From Phlegmacium glaucopus (Eukaryota; Basidiomycota; Agaricomycetes; Agaricales; Cortinariaceae), in NCBI GenBank assembly GCA_015039465.1, contig MU130382.1:1104489-1168488 (forward strand): DNA of 64,000 bases, in the 5' to 3' direction. Below are positions 50,176 through 59,782 of the stretch, one piece after another. The notes under the pieces are model-generated. The model made no database searches. It had not been told where the DNA came from and saw only the letters and a program-made list of their open reading frames with translations. Position 1 is the stretch's first letter. Each line of letters starts with the position of its first letter. Made by a program: the position numbers and the translations under genes.

Positions 50176-50540
50176 GATCAGGGGACTAATAGACACGTTG
50201 AACCGCTTAATAGCAAGGTCTGTGGTCTGCTGAGAAAAACAAAAGTCGATCGAGGACCTTTATAATAAATTACGAGAGAAATCATGTCAAAGCACACGCG
50301 ACGACGAGCCAAAAAAGCGCCTTTTTGCGTACCGGAAATTGTGAAGAATAAGTCTACCAATGTAGACGCCGAATGCAGCAAGAAAAATCTTTGAATTTAT
50401 CGCTCACGTGAAGCTACATCAAAATCTCCATCCATTTCAAGTCTGAGCAATCCATCCCAGGACTAATCTGCAAGGCCCGCAAAGACGAGCCATAATTCCT
50501 CCTTGCGAAAGAGAACACCTAGGAAAACCTCAATCCACCC

Positions 50541-52096
50541 ATGGCCTTGACCATCTCGTTAAAGTGCGCGAAACATAAACTATTCTGTCAATTCCGTTGT
50601 TCACAAACTATGTCATTAATAGAGGAAAGAAAAGAGCAATTGAAAGCTCTCTTTCAAGCACGCCTTCATCTCCCCTTTCACCTACTTCTTCAGTGTCGGA
50701 ACCCCCTCACCCAACAAAACGAGGTATTTACATATCAACTTTAAATGAATTTCTTCCATTTTAATCTTCCAACTAGCAAAACGAGCAGAAACAAGACAAT
50801 GTCCTGTCTGTGATGAACACATCCCTCTCCGTTTACTTTCTAGGCATGTGGAACTCGAGTCCGAACGTGTGGAAGACGTTATCAAGAAAGTTGGTTCATC
50901 GGATATCACATACGATGAAATGGATGACGGGTATGTGCTCCCAATCCCCTCTCACATCTCAACATTAATTAGATATTAGACCTGGACCCAGCTCCCGTGT
51001 CCGTCGTTCTGCCCTCAAGGCTAGGAAATCGTTAACGACACGAAATGTGCACGATTCTCTAGAACAGGCGGGTAAAGCAATACAAGCAGTCAAACGACGC
51101 CGGAAACAACGACACACGAAGTTGAAAGAGATGGCTCGTGAAGAGGAAGAAGGAAATTCAAAAGACTCATGGTCACGTTGCTTTACTGGAGAGGCCATCG
51201 TTTGCCCTGTGTGCTTATCGACCGTTCGAGGAGATCAGGATGTTGTGGATGCTCATGTTGATTCATGTCTAGCTAACGAGAGTCGTAGGAGGGAGGAGGC
51301 ACGCATGAGAGAACTCCGTCATCAACGAGCGATGGAGGAAGAGGTTTGGGAAAATGGTGAGGAGGGAAGTTACCCTGGACATATAGGCAGCGTTCGCGGT
51401 ATGTTTTCTTCAATCCTAATTAACTATGACAAACGACTTAAATTCTTCAAGGTACCGGATTTCACACACGCGACCGCGACCAGCAAGACATTGAAGAAGA
51501 AATAGATATAGATGGAGACGACCAGGCCGTCTTCGGCGATGCTCAGTTTACAGAGGGTGATATTATTCCTATTAATGAGGATGTCAGAAATGTCGATGAA
51601 GACGTCGACATTGATATTGAAGGTGATGAGGTTCAGCAAGAGCAAATACGATTGCGAGAGCTTGTGGCGGCTGGTAAACTGGCACAAAGAAGATCTTGTA
51701 GACAAGTAGCGGAAACTGGGCGACCCAATGCGGAGGAGAGCGATAGTGTTGTAGAAGCAGATAAAACTAACATGGCGATTATATCAGCGCGCCAACGTGG
51801 CGACAAGGCTGGCCTCATTTTGGCACTAGAATCCAAAGTGACAGAAATGGTGAGTCAAATCTGATGCCTGTTTCGCTATTGGTCGAAATTGACATCGCAA
51901 TGAAAAGGAATCTTGTCGAACTCCCGCGGTGCTGTGCCGGATATGTCTCGAACCATATAGCGAGCCGACTGCTTCAACAGGTTGTTGGCATACTTGCTGT
52001 CGATTGTGTTGGCTCAAGTGCCTTGGTACTACTAAACTTTGTCCCATTTGCAAACGAATCACAGGCGCAACTGACTTGCGTAGAATATATATTTGA
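50541..52096 (+). CDS. RNF220-like RING-type E3 ubiquitin ligase
   Basis: Six exons in phase (50541-50557, 50623-50723, 50777-50930, 50980-51398, 51452-51849, 51908-52096) give 425 residues, beginning MALTISGKKRAIESS. First comes a zinc motif CPVCDEHIPLRLLSRHVELE, then a second Cys/His motif CPVCLSTVRGDQDVVDAHVD with SCLANESRRR. A coiled, acidic middle part follows, and the C-terminal RING is CRICLEPYSEPTASTGCWHT, CCRLCWLKC, LCPICKRITGATDLRRIYI, the arrangement of the RNF220 family. The C-terminal LRRIY ending is diagnostic. The first exon is only 17 nt, so simple ORF finding puts the early frame wrong. Confidence 0.9.
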
Positions 52097-52482
52097 CCAC
52101 TAACTGTTTTTCTGTACGGCAATGGCAGTCAGTTAATAGCAGACTGGATAGGCGTTTAATTGGAAGGGATGAGCTCATATCTGGCCTTGTCAAATCTTCA
52201 CATTTGCAATTCACAAAATAAACCAGTGCATAAGTCATACACGGTTACAGTGAGAACTGTAATACCCCAACCAAATAGCTGAGGGAATCAGGGTACAAGA
52301 TTCGTACCACCACGACATGTATAATCATTGCAGAAATTTTCAAGGGGAAAACTGCTTACTGGTAGGACGACGGCAAAGCCACAACACTCAATAAATATCA
52401 TGAAACATGCAGGTGTAGGAGATGGGGAGCAGCCTTTTGAATTAAGTGGTCATTAATATAGAATCACAAGTGGCTGCTGTCG
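52097..52482. other. Convergent intergenic region RNF220-like / TOM7
   Basis: 386 bp with no gene or repeat recognised; holds the 3' ends of both genes. Confidence 0.5.
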
Positions 52483-52798
52483 TTATGCGAGAGGACTAAT
52501 CAACCTGAGGCAGAAGGAGGTGAGCGGAAGGTAACAGGTAAGATGTGAGGGGTACACACTTGATCAACGAAGGTTGAGGATTACTTCTCGTGAATCCGAT
52601 ATAGATGACGAGGGGTATCCAACCGTAATGAAGGATAGTCTATGAACCTGATGAATGAGGCGAAGGTAATAACATACTAACTGAGCACTTACGCGGCCAA
52701 CTTCGACGGCTTTATTGATGCGTTCCTGATAATAAGCAGTTCATATATGAAGACTTAAATTCAACAGAAAAATTGACCTTTGTCTCTTCTGAAGGCAT
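52483..52798 (-). CDS. TOM7: TOM7, mitochondrial outer-membrane import subunit
   Basis: Four tiny exons (52798-52778, 52725-52693, 52639-52560, 52504-52483; 21, 33, 80 and 22 nt) join in phase to a 51-residue protein starting MPSEETKERINKAVEVGR and ending LISPLA. The single membrane helix region HYGWIPLVIYIGFTRSNPQP is the hallmark of Tom7, and the length matches the family. Introns are 52, 53 and 55 nt with GTCAAT, GTAAGT and GTGTGT donors. Tom7 modulates assembly and dissociation of the TOM translocase. No open reading frame long enough for standard ORF calling exists here. It shares a divergent promoter with the dUTPase-family gene. Confidence 0.93.
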
Positions 52799-52921
52799 TT
52801 TGTTCACAAATGTTTTGTGCTGGCAAGGAAGCAAGTTGGGTTGATCTCGGATATTTCTTTGCAATTTGTCACGTGCGCAGTTCACGTGAATACAACTATA
52901 AATATCATTGCTGAACCCACC
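52799..52921. promoter_or_regulatory. Shared divergent promoter TOM7 / dUTPase-family gene
   Basis: The two start codons are 123 bp apart and point away from each other. A CACGTG-like pair of words (TCACGTGCG and TCACGTGAA, about 52869-52891) lies centrally, an E-box type site that could serve both genes. Confidence 0.45.
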
Positions 52922-53565
52922 ATGATCATCCCAGGAAGAACTGTGTTCAATCGAGCCATCGTCCAAGGTCTTCTCTCTGCTAAGCACCAAGTGCAGCCTT
53001 GTGGCATCGATGTCACTCTGAAACGAGTTCTGCAATGGAAGTCAGCTGGAGTGGTCGACTTTGACAACGTCCACCGCAAAAATGCGATTACGACACAAAT
53101 TCGTTTCGAACCTGCAACCGGCAGCAAAATCATGTCCGCCAGCGAAGAGGAAGATACCCAGTGTCGCATTCATCTCGACCCAGGAGCCTATCTTGTCGAA
53201 TTCAACGAGACTGTCAGCACGCCACTCGATGCAATGGGACAGCTATTCGTCCGAAGCTCCTTGTTTCGCTCAGGTGCTCTGCTGAGCGCTGGCGTCCTGG
53301 ATTCTGGTTATGAAGGTGCTCTTGGTAAACGTATTTATTTCAGAATCCATTTTGAATGCTAATCGTCTCTCAACAGGTGCGCTTCTTCAGGTCATGAACC
53401 CACACGGTCTCACCCTATTTAGAAACGCAAAGTTGGCGCAGTTCGTCTTCCACCAGCTATCTGAGAAAGTGCGGCTTCTTCAGCTCTTGCTATTCTAAAC
53501 ATTGACCATGGGGTACCCAGGTCGACGGCTACTCCGGCACCTATCAGAATAGAAAGGCAATGTAA
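52922..53565 (+). CDS. dCTP deaminase/dUTPase-family nucleotidohydrolase
   Basis: Three exons in phase (52922-53324, 53377-53468, 53521-53565) give 179 residues. The order MIIPGRTVFN, QPCGIDVTLKRVLQW, DPGAYLVEFNETVSTPLDAM, GQLFVRSSLFRSGALLSAGV, LDSGYEGALGALLQVMNPHG, GLTLFRNAKLAQFVFHQL and a terminal DGYSGTYQNRKAM is that of the archaeal-type DCD/dUTPase fold found in many fungi. The RSSLFRSG and DSGYEG motifs make the nucleotide pocket. The enzyme would lower dUTP (or deaminate dCTP) to keep uracil out of DNA. The alternative ATG upstream (52817, long frame) was rejected because it would precede the conserved start and use promoter sequence. Confidence 0.88.
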
Positions 53566-53873
53566 ACGTAAATTTTCAATTGTGAACGAGTCTCTATTAT
53601 CGTCAATTTTCCAACACAGTTTTGGATGACATAGGGTGCCAGATAATAAGTAAATATGTACGCGGTCGTGCCAAAATGGAATGTGCAGGCTTCCTTCATT
53701 GCTTCCTCACCCTTGTCAAGGTGATCTTGCTCGTCAAGCATACAAGTCTCTGAGATGGACTTGAAGGTGATTGGCTTCATGGAGGGACATCGTGGCTTGT
53801 TCATGGAAAGTTAGCCTAGGCAATCACATGATTGGTGAAGAATGATGTTCACTGATATAACACCTGGTCAGTA
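53566..53873. other. Spacer at the edge of the right repeat flank
   Basis: A minus-strand frame starting MNKPRCPSMKPITF (53804) includes a plausible helical part (DKGEEAMKEACTFHF) but no recognised family; it may be a gene remnant or chance. Nothing else was seen. Confidence 0.3.
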
Positions 53874-54009
53874 CTTTACCCTCCCCCACACATTCCGAGT
53901 GGATCTGAGTGGAATGGTAGGAATCTGAGCAGGATCTGAGTAAATTCTGACCTCAGTCTGAGTAGAAAAAAAAAGAAAAAGTGCATGTCAGATTCCTAGT
54001 CATTCTGAG

Positions 54010-55111
54010 TAATGTTTGAAGGTCTGGTTATGAGACTGGAAAAAGACTGGTCTCAATTAACTGGTCTTTTGTGGTTTAGACTGGTCTGAACCAGCAAAAG
54101 TGTAGCCCTAATTTACCCCTTTCCAATGAGCCCAAGATCATAAGAATCTGATAAAAACTGGCTGAGAAATAAATAGATCTGTAAAATAGTCTAAAATATT
54201 TGCTAAAATAAGACATTTTACTAATATTACTGTAGAAAATCCAAATCCTAACAAAATGTAATATTCTTGGGCTCGTTCAGAAGCTATTATTTAACTGAAC
54301 AACCATTTTTGATACAGAAATATATATTTGTGAGCAGAAGACCGGTCACAGACTGGTTAAGACCAGTTAGGACCAGGATGTTATGATCTGTTATACATTA
54401 CTCCGGTCCAGCTCTGTCGGAGTTGTCTCTGGTAGTCCGTACTCCGTTCCAGTGCTTTCCCTTGTCTCCGGATCTACTCCTCCTATGTCCAGCTCCGAGA
54501 CTTCTCCGTATCATTCCAGCTCTTCTGATGTTACTCCAAACTCATTACCACATCTTCACCACTACCACTATTTCTTTGTCATCACTTTCCCACTATCAGT
54601 CATCACACCCGCTATGGATTATTCACCCAAGGATGCAGGACCCTCTGGGAGCAGAACGCAGCACTTTATATTTATATTTTATATTTTATATTTTGGTTGC
54701 TATTCCTTTTATTATTTAAGTACTCGAAACTTGTATGTTTTCCTCAGTTTGAATATCAACTTAGTTTCCCTCTCTTGTTCTTCCTCTAAGTTCCTTGCAA
54801 CTTCCGGTTCCACTCTGTTCTGTTCTTTCCCTGAAATTAGGACACAAAGGTTCTGGGTAGCACAGCACATAAGCTGAGGCTAAGTCCTTATCCTTTCCGT
54901 GACTCCGTTCCGTTACTCCATCCGATATTCCGGAACAGAGTTCTTGAACTTAACAGAGGACCAGTCCTAGGACCGAAAAAAACTGATGTAAACCGGTCTG
55001 AAGCGGTCCAGTCTGGTCTTTTGAGGTCCTAGGACCGAGGTGGACCGGTTACGGTCTTGGTTAAAGGCCCTGAGGGTCAAAAAACCAGACCAGACCAGAC
55101 TTTTAAACACT
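54010..55111. mobile_element. Family-D hAT-like element with perfect 8-bp duplication
   Basis: The ends TAATGTTTGAAGGTCTGGT and the complement of TAGTGTTTAAAAGTCTGGT are inverted repeats, and the 8-bp repeat ATTCTGAG flanks them (54002-54009, 55112-55119). Subterminal sequences are made of CTGGTCT/AGACCAG units. Its interior is interrupted by a solo LTR. Without that LTR it is about 520 bp and non-coding. Confidence 0.88.
54379..54955 (+). mobile_element. Solo LTR, second copy
   Basis: Begins TGTTATGATCTG and ends TTGAACTTAACA; the 577 bp are clearly homologous to 10005-10577. Flanking 5-mers CAGGA and GAGGA differ by one base, compatible with a slightly mutated target duplication. It lies wholly inside the family-D element. 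Confidence 0.8.
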
Positions 55112-55260
55112 AATTCTGAGTCATTCTGAGTGGAAGATGAGCATATTCTGACTTGAAAAAAATACCAATTCTAAGTCTATTCTGAGTCCATTCTGAGTCC
55201 TGGAGTCCATTCCAAGTTATTTCCTAGTCAATTCCAAGTCAATTCCAAGTCAATTCCAAG

Positions 55261-55963
55261 TATATTTATGTACATAGAGTAACTATTTTATTATGTATTT
55301 AAATATTTCAAATATTTGTTAATCAACATCATCACCGAGTTCCATTTATGGAATTTGTTCTTTTACCAACTGGCATTTTTTGGGGGGGCATCATGGTGCC
55401 TTAGCTGGCAAACACCAACTTCTTGCATTTGGGGTCTTGGCACTGCCTAGTCACTGTATTTCTCTTTCTCTTTTGTCTGTCTTACTCAGATCAGGAAAAG
55501 CTTAAATAAACCATTAAGCACCATGGAGCATAAAAAATATGGCTCATATAGCACTATGGTGCATCCGTGGCACATAATTGTACATTGTGGAGATAATGAA
55601 CCAAATAGTGCTCAGTGAAGTAGATGCAACATCAGTAAAAATCTCCCTTGCACAATGGTGCACCATTTTAAACCATTTGGCCTACTTGGACATGAATGGT
55701 GGGCCAATGGTTCAAAGGTGTTGTGACTGTTGTCCACTTGGGTACTATAGTTTAGACCAATTCGCACCACAGCATACATATTAAAAGGCTTGTTATTAGA
55801 GTGGGAGAGTAGGTAAATTAGCATATTAGAAAGTAACTAGTAATGCCCAGAGGCCCAGGGACAGAAATGAATGTGTATTGACAGGGTATAAAGATGTATG
55901 AAAGGCAGGGTGGAAGTAATTTGGAGATGATCTAACTAAGTTCTCGCAGGCAGGTTGAGCCGT
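55261..55963. other. AT-rich spacer without gene
   Basis: The short plus frame at 55578-55784 shows no domain. The repeated word ATGGTGC/GCACCAT appears several times between 55390 and 55680. No function can be assigned. Confidence 0.35.
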
Positions 55964-56632
55964 TGTCGCGCACCAATACTGATTGGTAGCGTGAGAAGAA
56001 AGCTTAAAAGTCGCCATCATGAAAATAAGCGGACTTTGAATTTGCTTACCTATTTTGGAAGCGGCCCTGAATCGCGTTCCTGGTCAACAAAACCATTCGT
56101 TCAACGATAACATCCTCATCGCTCATCATATCCCCAATGTCCTCCACTATGTTGTCTATCATTTACACTATCGACATGCTCCTTAACATCTACCATCCGT
56201 TTGTCCCTTGGCTAGTGATACAACAAAGCGATCAATCTACTATTCACATCGGTCATCGGCTCGCGTTTGATCGTATCCTATGGCCCATCATTTCAAGAAC
56301 AGCCCCTTTATGGACGCATCAGCTACATCTCCCATTATGTCAAAGGCTTTGTCATCGTTGTTGTGGCTATGGACCCACAAGTCTTCCCCTCAGCTATCTA
56401 TCTTGCCATACCTCGCTCCTGGATCGCACTCAGTCCCCTATCCTCACTCATCTACCTCTTATCTTATCATTCACTGCCAAAACCATCATTCACGCGGTAC
56501 CTGAAGCCTTCCCACCCTCTTTATGACAATTTAGGAAGTCCAGGAGGATCACGACTAAGCAGGAATTGCAGATGAATCAGCAGCAGAGGATTATTCTCGC
56601 AGAGTGTCAAGTGTTATCAAGGCTGCGCGACA
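55964..56632. mobile_element. Family-G inverted-repeat element, copy 2
   Basis: The ends are TGTCGCGCA (55964-55972) and TGCGCGACA (56624-56632). The interior is co-linear with 9126-9790. The better-preserved ends suggest this is the younger copy. No duplicated target site could be found. Confidence 0.6.
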
Positions 56633-57305
56633 TGGGATCATGGGCAAGTAGTATTTTCTCGGGAACAAGGCTGCGCCTTTCAAGTGTTGACTCAGGACCT
56701 TTCACATTTTTGACATGACCACACGCCTATGGAGTCGATATATTTTTGCTATTGGACTATGTACACTGCCTTCTCTTCTTTTCTCTCGCACTTTGACACT
56801 TTACAGATTTTTTTATTGTTCCTTTTCTTTTCCATTGTTCTTTTCTTCTCGCAGCTGTCCTCTCTTTATCTTTCTTCCTTTGACAGCGCGTACTTCTTTC
56901 TTTTTTTATTGTTTTACATAGCCTCATCCTTAGGGTATAAATACTGCTCTTTTGTACCAGGATAGGTAGTTCAGTTCAATTCATTCTTACCCCCCACTTT
57001 CATCATCTCAGTGGAATTCCAGTGAATTCCTCCCTTAAGTTCGCTTTTCTTGCCCCTTACTGTCAATCTATCCCCTATCCCTCAACCGCTATAGTCTTAC
57101 TGAAGACTCTCTCTTGCTCATCCTCATCCTCGTCTTATACCTCATTCATCTTCCAAGACCTTCATCCTCCTCCTTCTCTTCTCTATTCTTTCCTCTAACC
57201 TCTGTGTGTTAAAAGTCAAGGTTATACCTTCCCTAAATGAACAACAGGGAGTCTCTTGACCTAAGGTCTGGTCCACTGCTCTCTGGTTGGTGTTTATATA
57301 CAACA
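56633..57305 (+). other. LTR-like promoter block
   Basis: The stretch has a long pyrimidine-rich region, a clear TATA box (GGGTATAAATACTGC, about 56934) about 30-40 nt upstream of CAGTTCAATTCATTC, and a CT-rich leader, as in fungal LTR U3-R sequences. Termini and target duplication could not be fixed, so solo LTR is only the likeliest explanation. It ends about 120 bp beyond the stop of the DUF6532 gene. Confidence 0.4.
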
Positions 57306-57422
57306 ACAACAACGATTTATACCATGCCATAGCGTTGTTAGCAATATGAGTAGCAGAGCAAACCCCTTTCGTGCTGATGAAGAGTAATGAGCAGACCAAA
57401 ATAAATCTAATAATCAGAAAAC

Positions 57423-59707
57423 TCACACGACGGCCTGATATAAGTCAGACATTAATGTGTGATAGAACTCTGGTTGTGTTTCACGCAACGTGTTGAGGAA
57501 GAGCTCATGACCTCGGTAGATATATTCATAAGCTTCAGTGCGGAAGTCACTTTTGCTCTGTTTATACCCTTGACCCCAGTCATCGAGTGAAGCATGGGTC
57601 TACTCACATCAGTATAGCCGGTGATGGACAAAAAACAAACCAAACTCACTGTTGTTGCGACAATACAAACCATTGCGATGGGTAGCTCTAGCCTTTCCTT
57701 TTCTCGACCATCACGGATACTTGATGAAAATCGACCCTCGTATTTCTGAGCCAAGGATCCATGGCTTCCGGTGAAGAAGAATTCCTTGATTGCAGAGATG
57801 ATGCAAGGGTAAAAGAACGGTCGTTGGGTGTTGACACCTCCATTCTAAATGATGTGTCATGCGTGATTGGATGGTTTGAGAAGGAAAATTCATACAACAG
57901 CGTACAGGAATTACTGGGTAAATGTAGTCTTGGTCTTCGTTGGTCAAGGCTTTGACCCGTTTGATTGCTTCTTCACCCACAAGCAGCTGGTAGAAACCTT
58001 CAACTTTTCCATCAGTAACTTTCTTGCAGCGTGTACGCAAATTGGAGATACGAGCATTGATCTAGAATAATGATAAATTGGCGAAGGACCACATTGAAGC
58101 TATATATGATATAACACTTACCACTCGGGCACACAATTTAACCAGCTCATCATCACGCTGAATACGTTTGACGATCTCGAAATACTTCAAGCGTTTGGAG
58201 CATTTGATAAAAACTTCACGGTGGAAAGTTTCAAACTCCACTTTCTCAGCCGCGGGGTAGGCAGAATCAAACACAATGTCCCCGCTAACATAGCTAACAG
58301 CAGCACATATTACCCTCCTCATAGGTAGAGGTTGTTCCCTGATGCTTAAATTACGAGCATTTGGGAGAACAGGCGTATAATGTGCTTCTTCAGGCCACCT
58401 GCGGTTGACATCTCGAGGCTTGCGATGGCTGTCGTTATCGGAGGACTCTATTTCAGGACTTGCACCCTCAGAGGATGAACAGCGGTGATGTTTTTTTGCA
58501 AACTAGTAATTATATGTGTGAGAGTCAAGGCCAAATTACTTACCTTTGCAGTTTCAGAGTGTTTTGATTCCCATCGCGGAACCTTTAAAAGGGTACAGTA
58601 AGAAATGTGTAACAAACTTGAACCAGTCTTACCTCGGACAGGCGCGCTACGTCTCACTTTGATGAACTGGTCTATGGTATTCTGTTAGCCGCAATCTGTG
58701 AATGAAAGATGTTGGCCCCAACCTTCTTGACATTCTTCTGGTGTTTATGTTCATCAGCCGAACCCTCCTCATCTGACTCGGCATTGACAATCTCAAGATC
58801 CTCCGCATTCTTGTCTTCATCTGCGGGCACATCCAAGGCACCATCAAATTCAGAGGCAGTTGTCCCAGCGTCATGTTGATCAAGGTCTAGGATGTCCTCG
58901 TCTTCATGATCCAGTCCATCATTGAAGAGATGACGAGGATACCCCAGATCAGCCACTTCTTGGTGGGTGGCATCTTTGACTGGATCTGGACGACATGCCC
59001 ACTGCGGACGCTGGATTCACAAAAAAAAATTAGGAGAGATACATACAAACATCAATAGAAGTAACTTCACCTCTGATGAGATCTTTTTTCTCAACAACGA
59101 ACTATCGAGAGCAGTCAAGTCGTCATTATGATCACTGACCTCATCGTCACTGTTGCCAGCAGGTTCCGAAGTGGCTTCTGAATTGCCATCATGAGCTTCA
59201 TCATTCAAGATGGTTGGCCGACGGTGCGGATGACTCTGGGGAGACATGTAAATGTCCATACCATCTTTGTCTTCTTTGTCTTCATCTTCAAGGTGAATTA
59301 TAGCTGGCTTTCGACGAGGTGCTGTACAATAGGTCAATGAAGGAAATATAAAAGGGTTCTAGTTCAAGCGGTTGACCTTTTTGAGTTGCTGTGGCAACTT
59401 TTCTGGGCTTCGACGCAGCTGGGGCTATTGCAAAATGAGCTCATGAAAATTGCATAAGGAGAATAAAGAATCAAACCGGTTTTAATCTTCTTTGATGGCT
59501 GGTCCGTGTGCTCAGTGGAGGAGACAGACCATTTATGATTCCCAGTAGGGGCTGCACCCACCCAAGCTGTTGTGAATTGAACATGAACATGAAACTATAC
59601 GCATAACAATGACTCACAAAAAAAACGCGCCTTGATCTGTGACCACGACCTGCGACAATCTTCCCACGCTCTAAAGGCAGGGATCGAAATACGCAGAGAC
59701 AGTACAC
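57423..59707 (-). CDS. DUF6532 family protein
   Basis: A multi-exon minus-strand gene. The N-terminal half is acidic and disordered (DDEVSDHNDDLTALDSSLL; HLFNDGLDHEDEDILDLDQH), with basic patches. The C-terminal domain has the DUF6532 sequence order: RVICAAVSYVSGDIVFDSAY, KRIQRDDELVKLCARV, INARISNLRTRCKK, VEGFYQLLVGEEAIKRV, YEGRFSSSIRDGREKE, ELPIAMVCIVATTV, and the final EYIYRGHELFLNTLRE, TLMSDLYQAVV and stop at 57423. The family is expanded in mushroom genomes and its role is unknown. Exons can be placed approximately at 58000-58060, 58070-58490, 58680-59010, 59070-59320 and others; the start (59707) and the small exons are uncertain. A LINE begins just upstream. Confidence 0.75.
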
Positions 59708-59782
59708 ACATCGAGAGTAGCGTAAAACCTTGTATATTTATACACAGAAGTAATTCTCCACCACCAAAGTGGTTTTCCAGTC

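Larger units (their letters stand above)
53874..55260. mobile_element. Family-A MITE (right end not found) hosting two nested insertions
   Basis: The left end AGTACTTTACCCTCCCCCACA matches the family-A copies at 3301 and 11684, followed by CTGAGTGGA/ATTCTGAG units that resume after 55111 and continue as ATTCCAAGTCA repeats to about 55260. The expected right terminal sequence is missing, so the element is truncated or diverged. Between the two parts sits the hAT-like element at 54010-55111. Confidence 0.6.
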
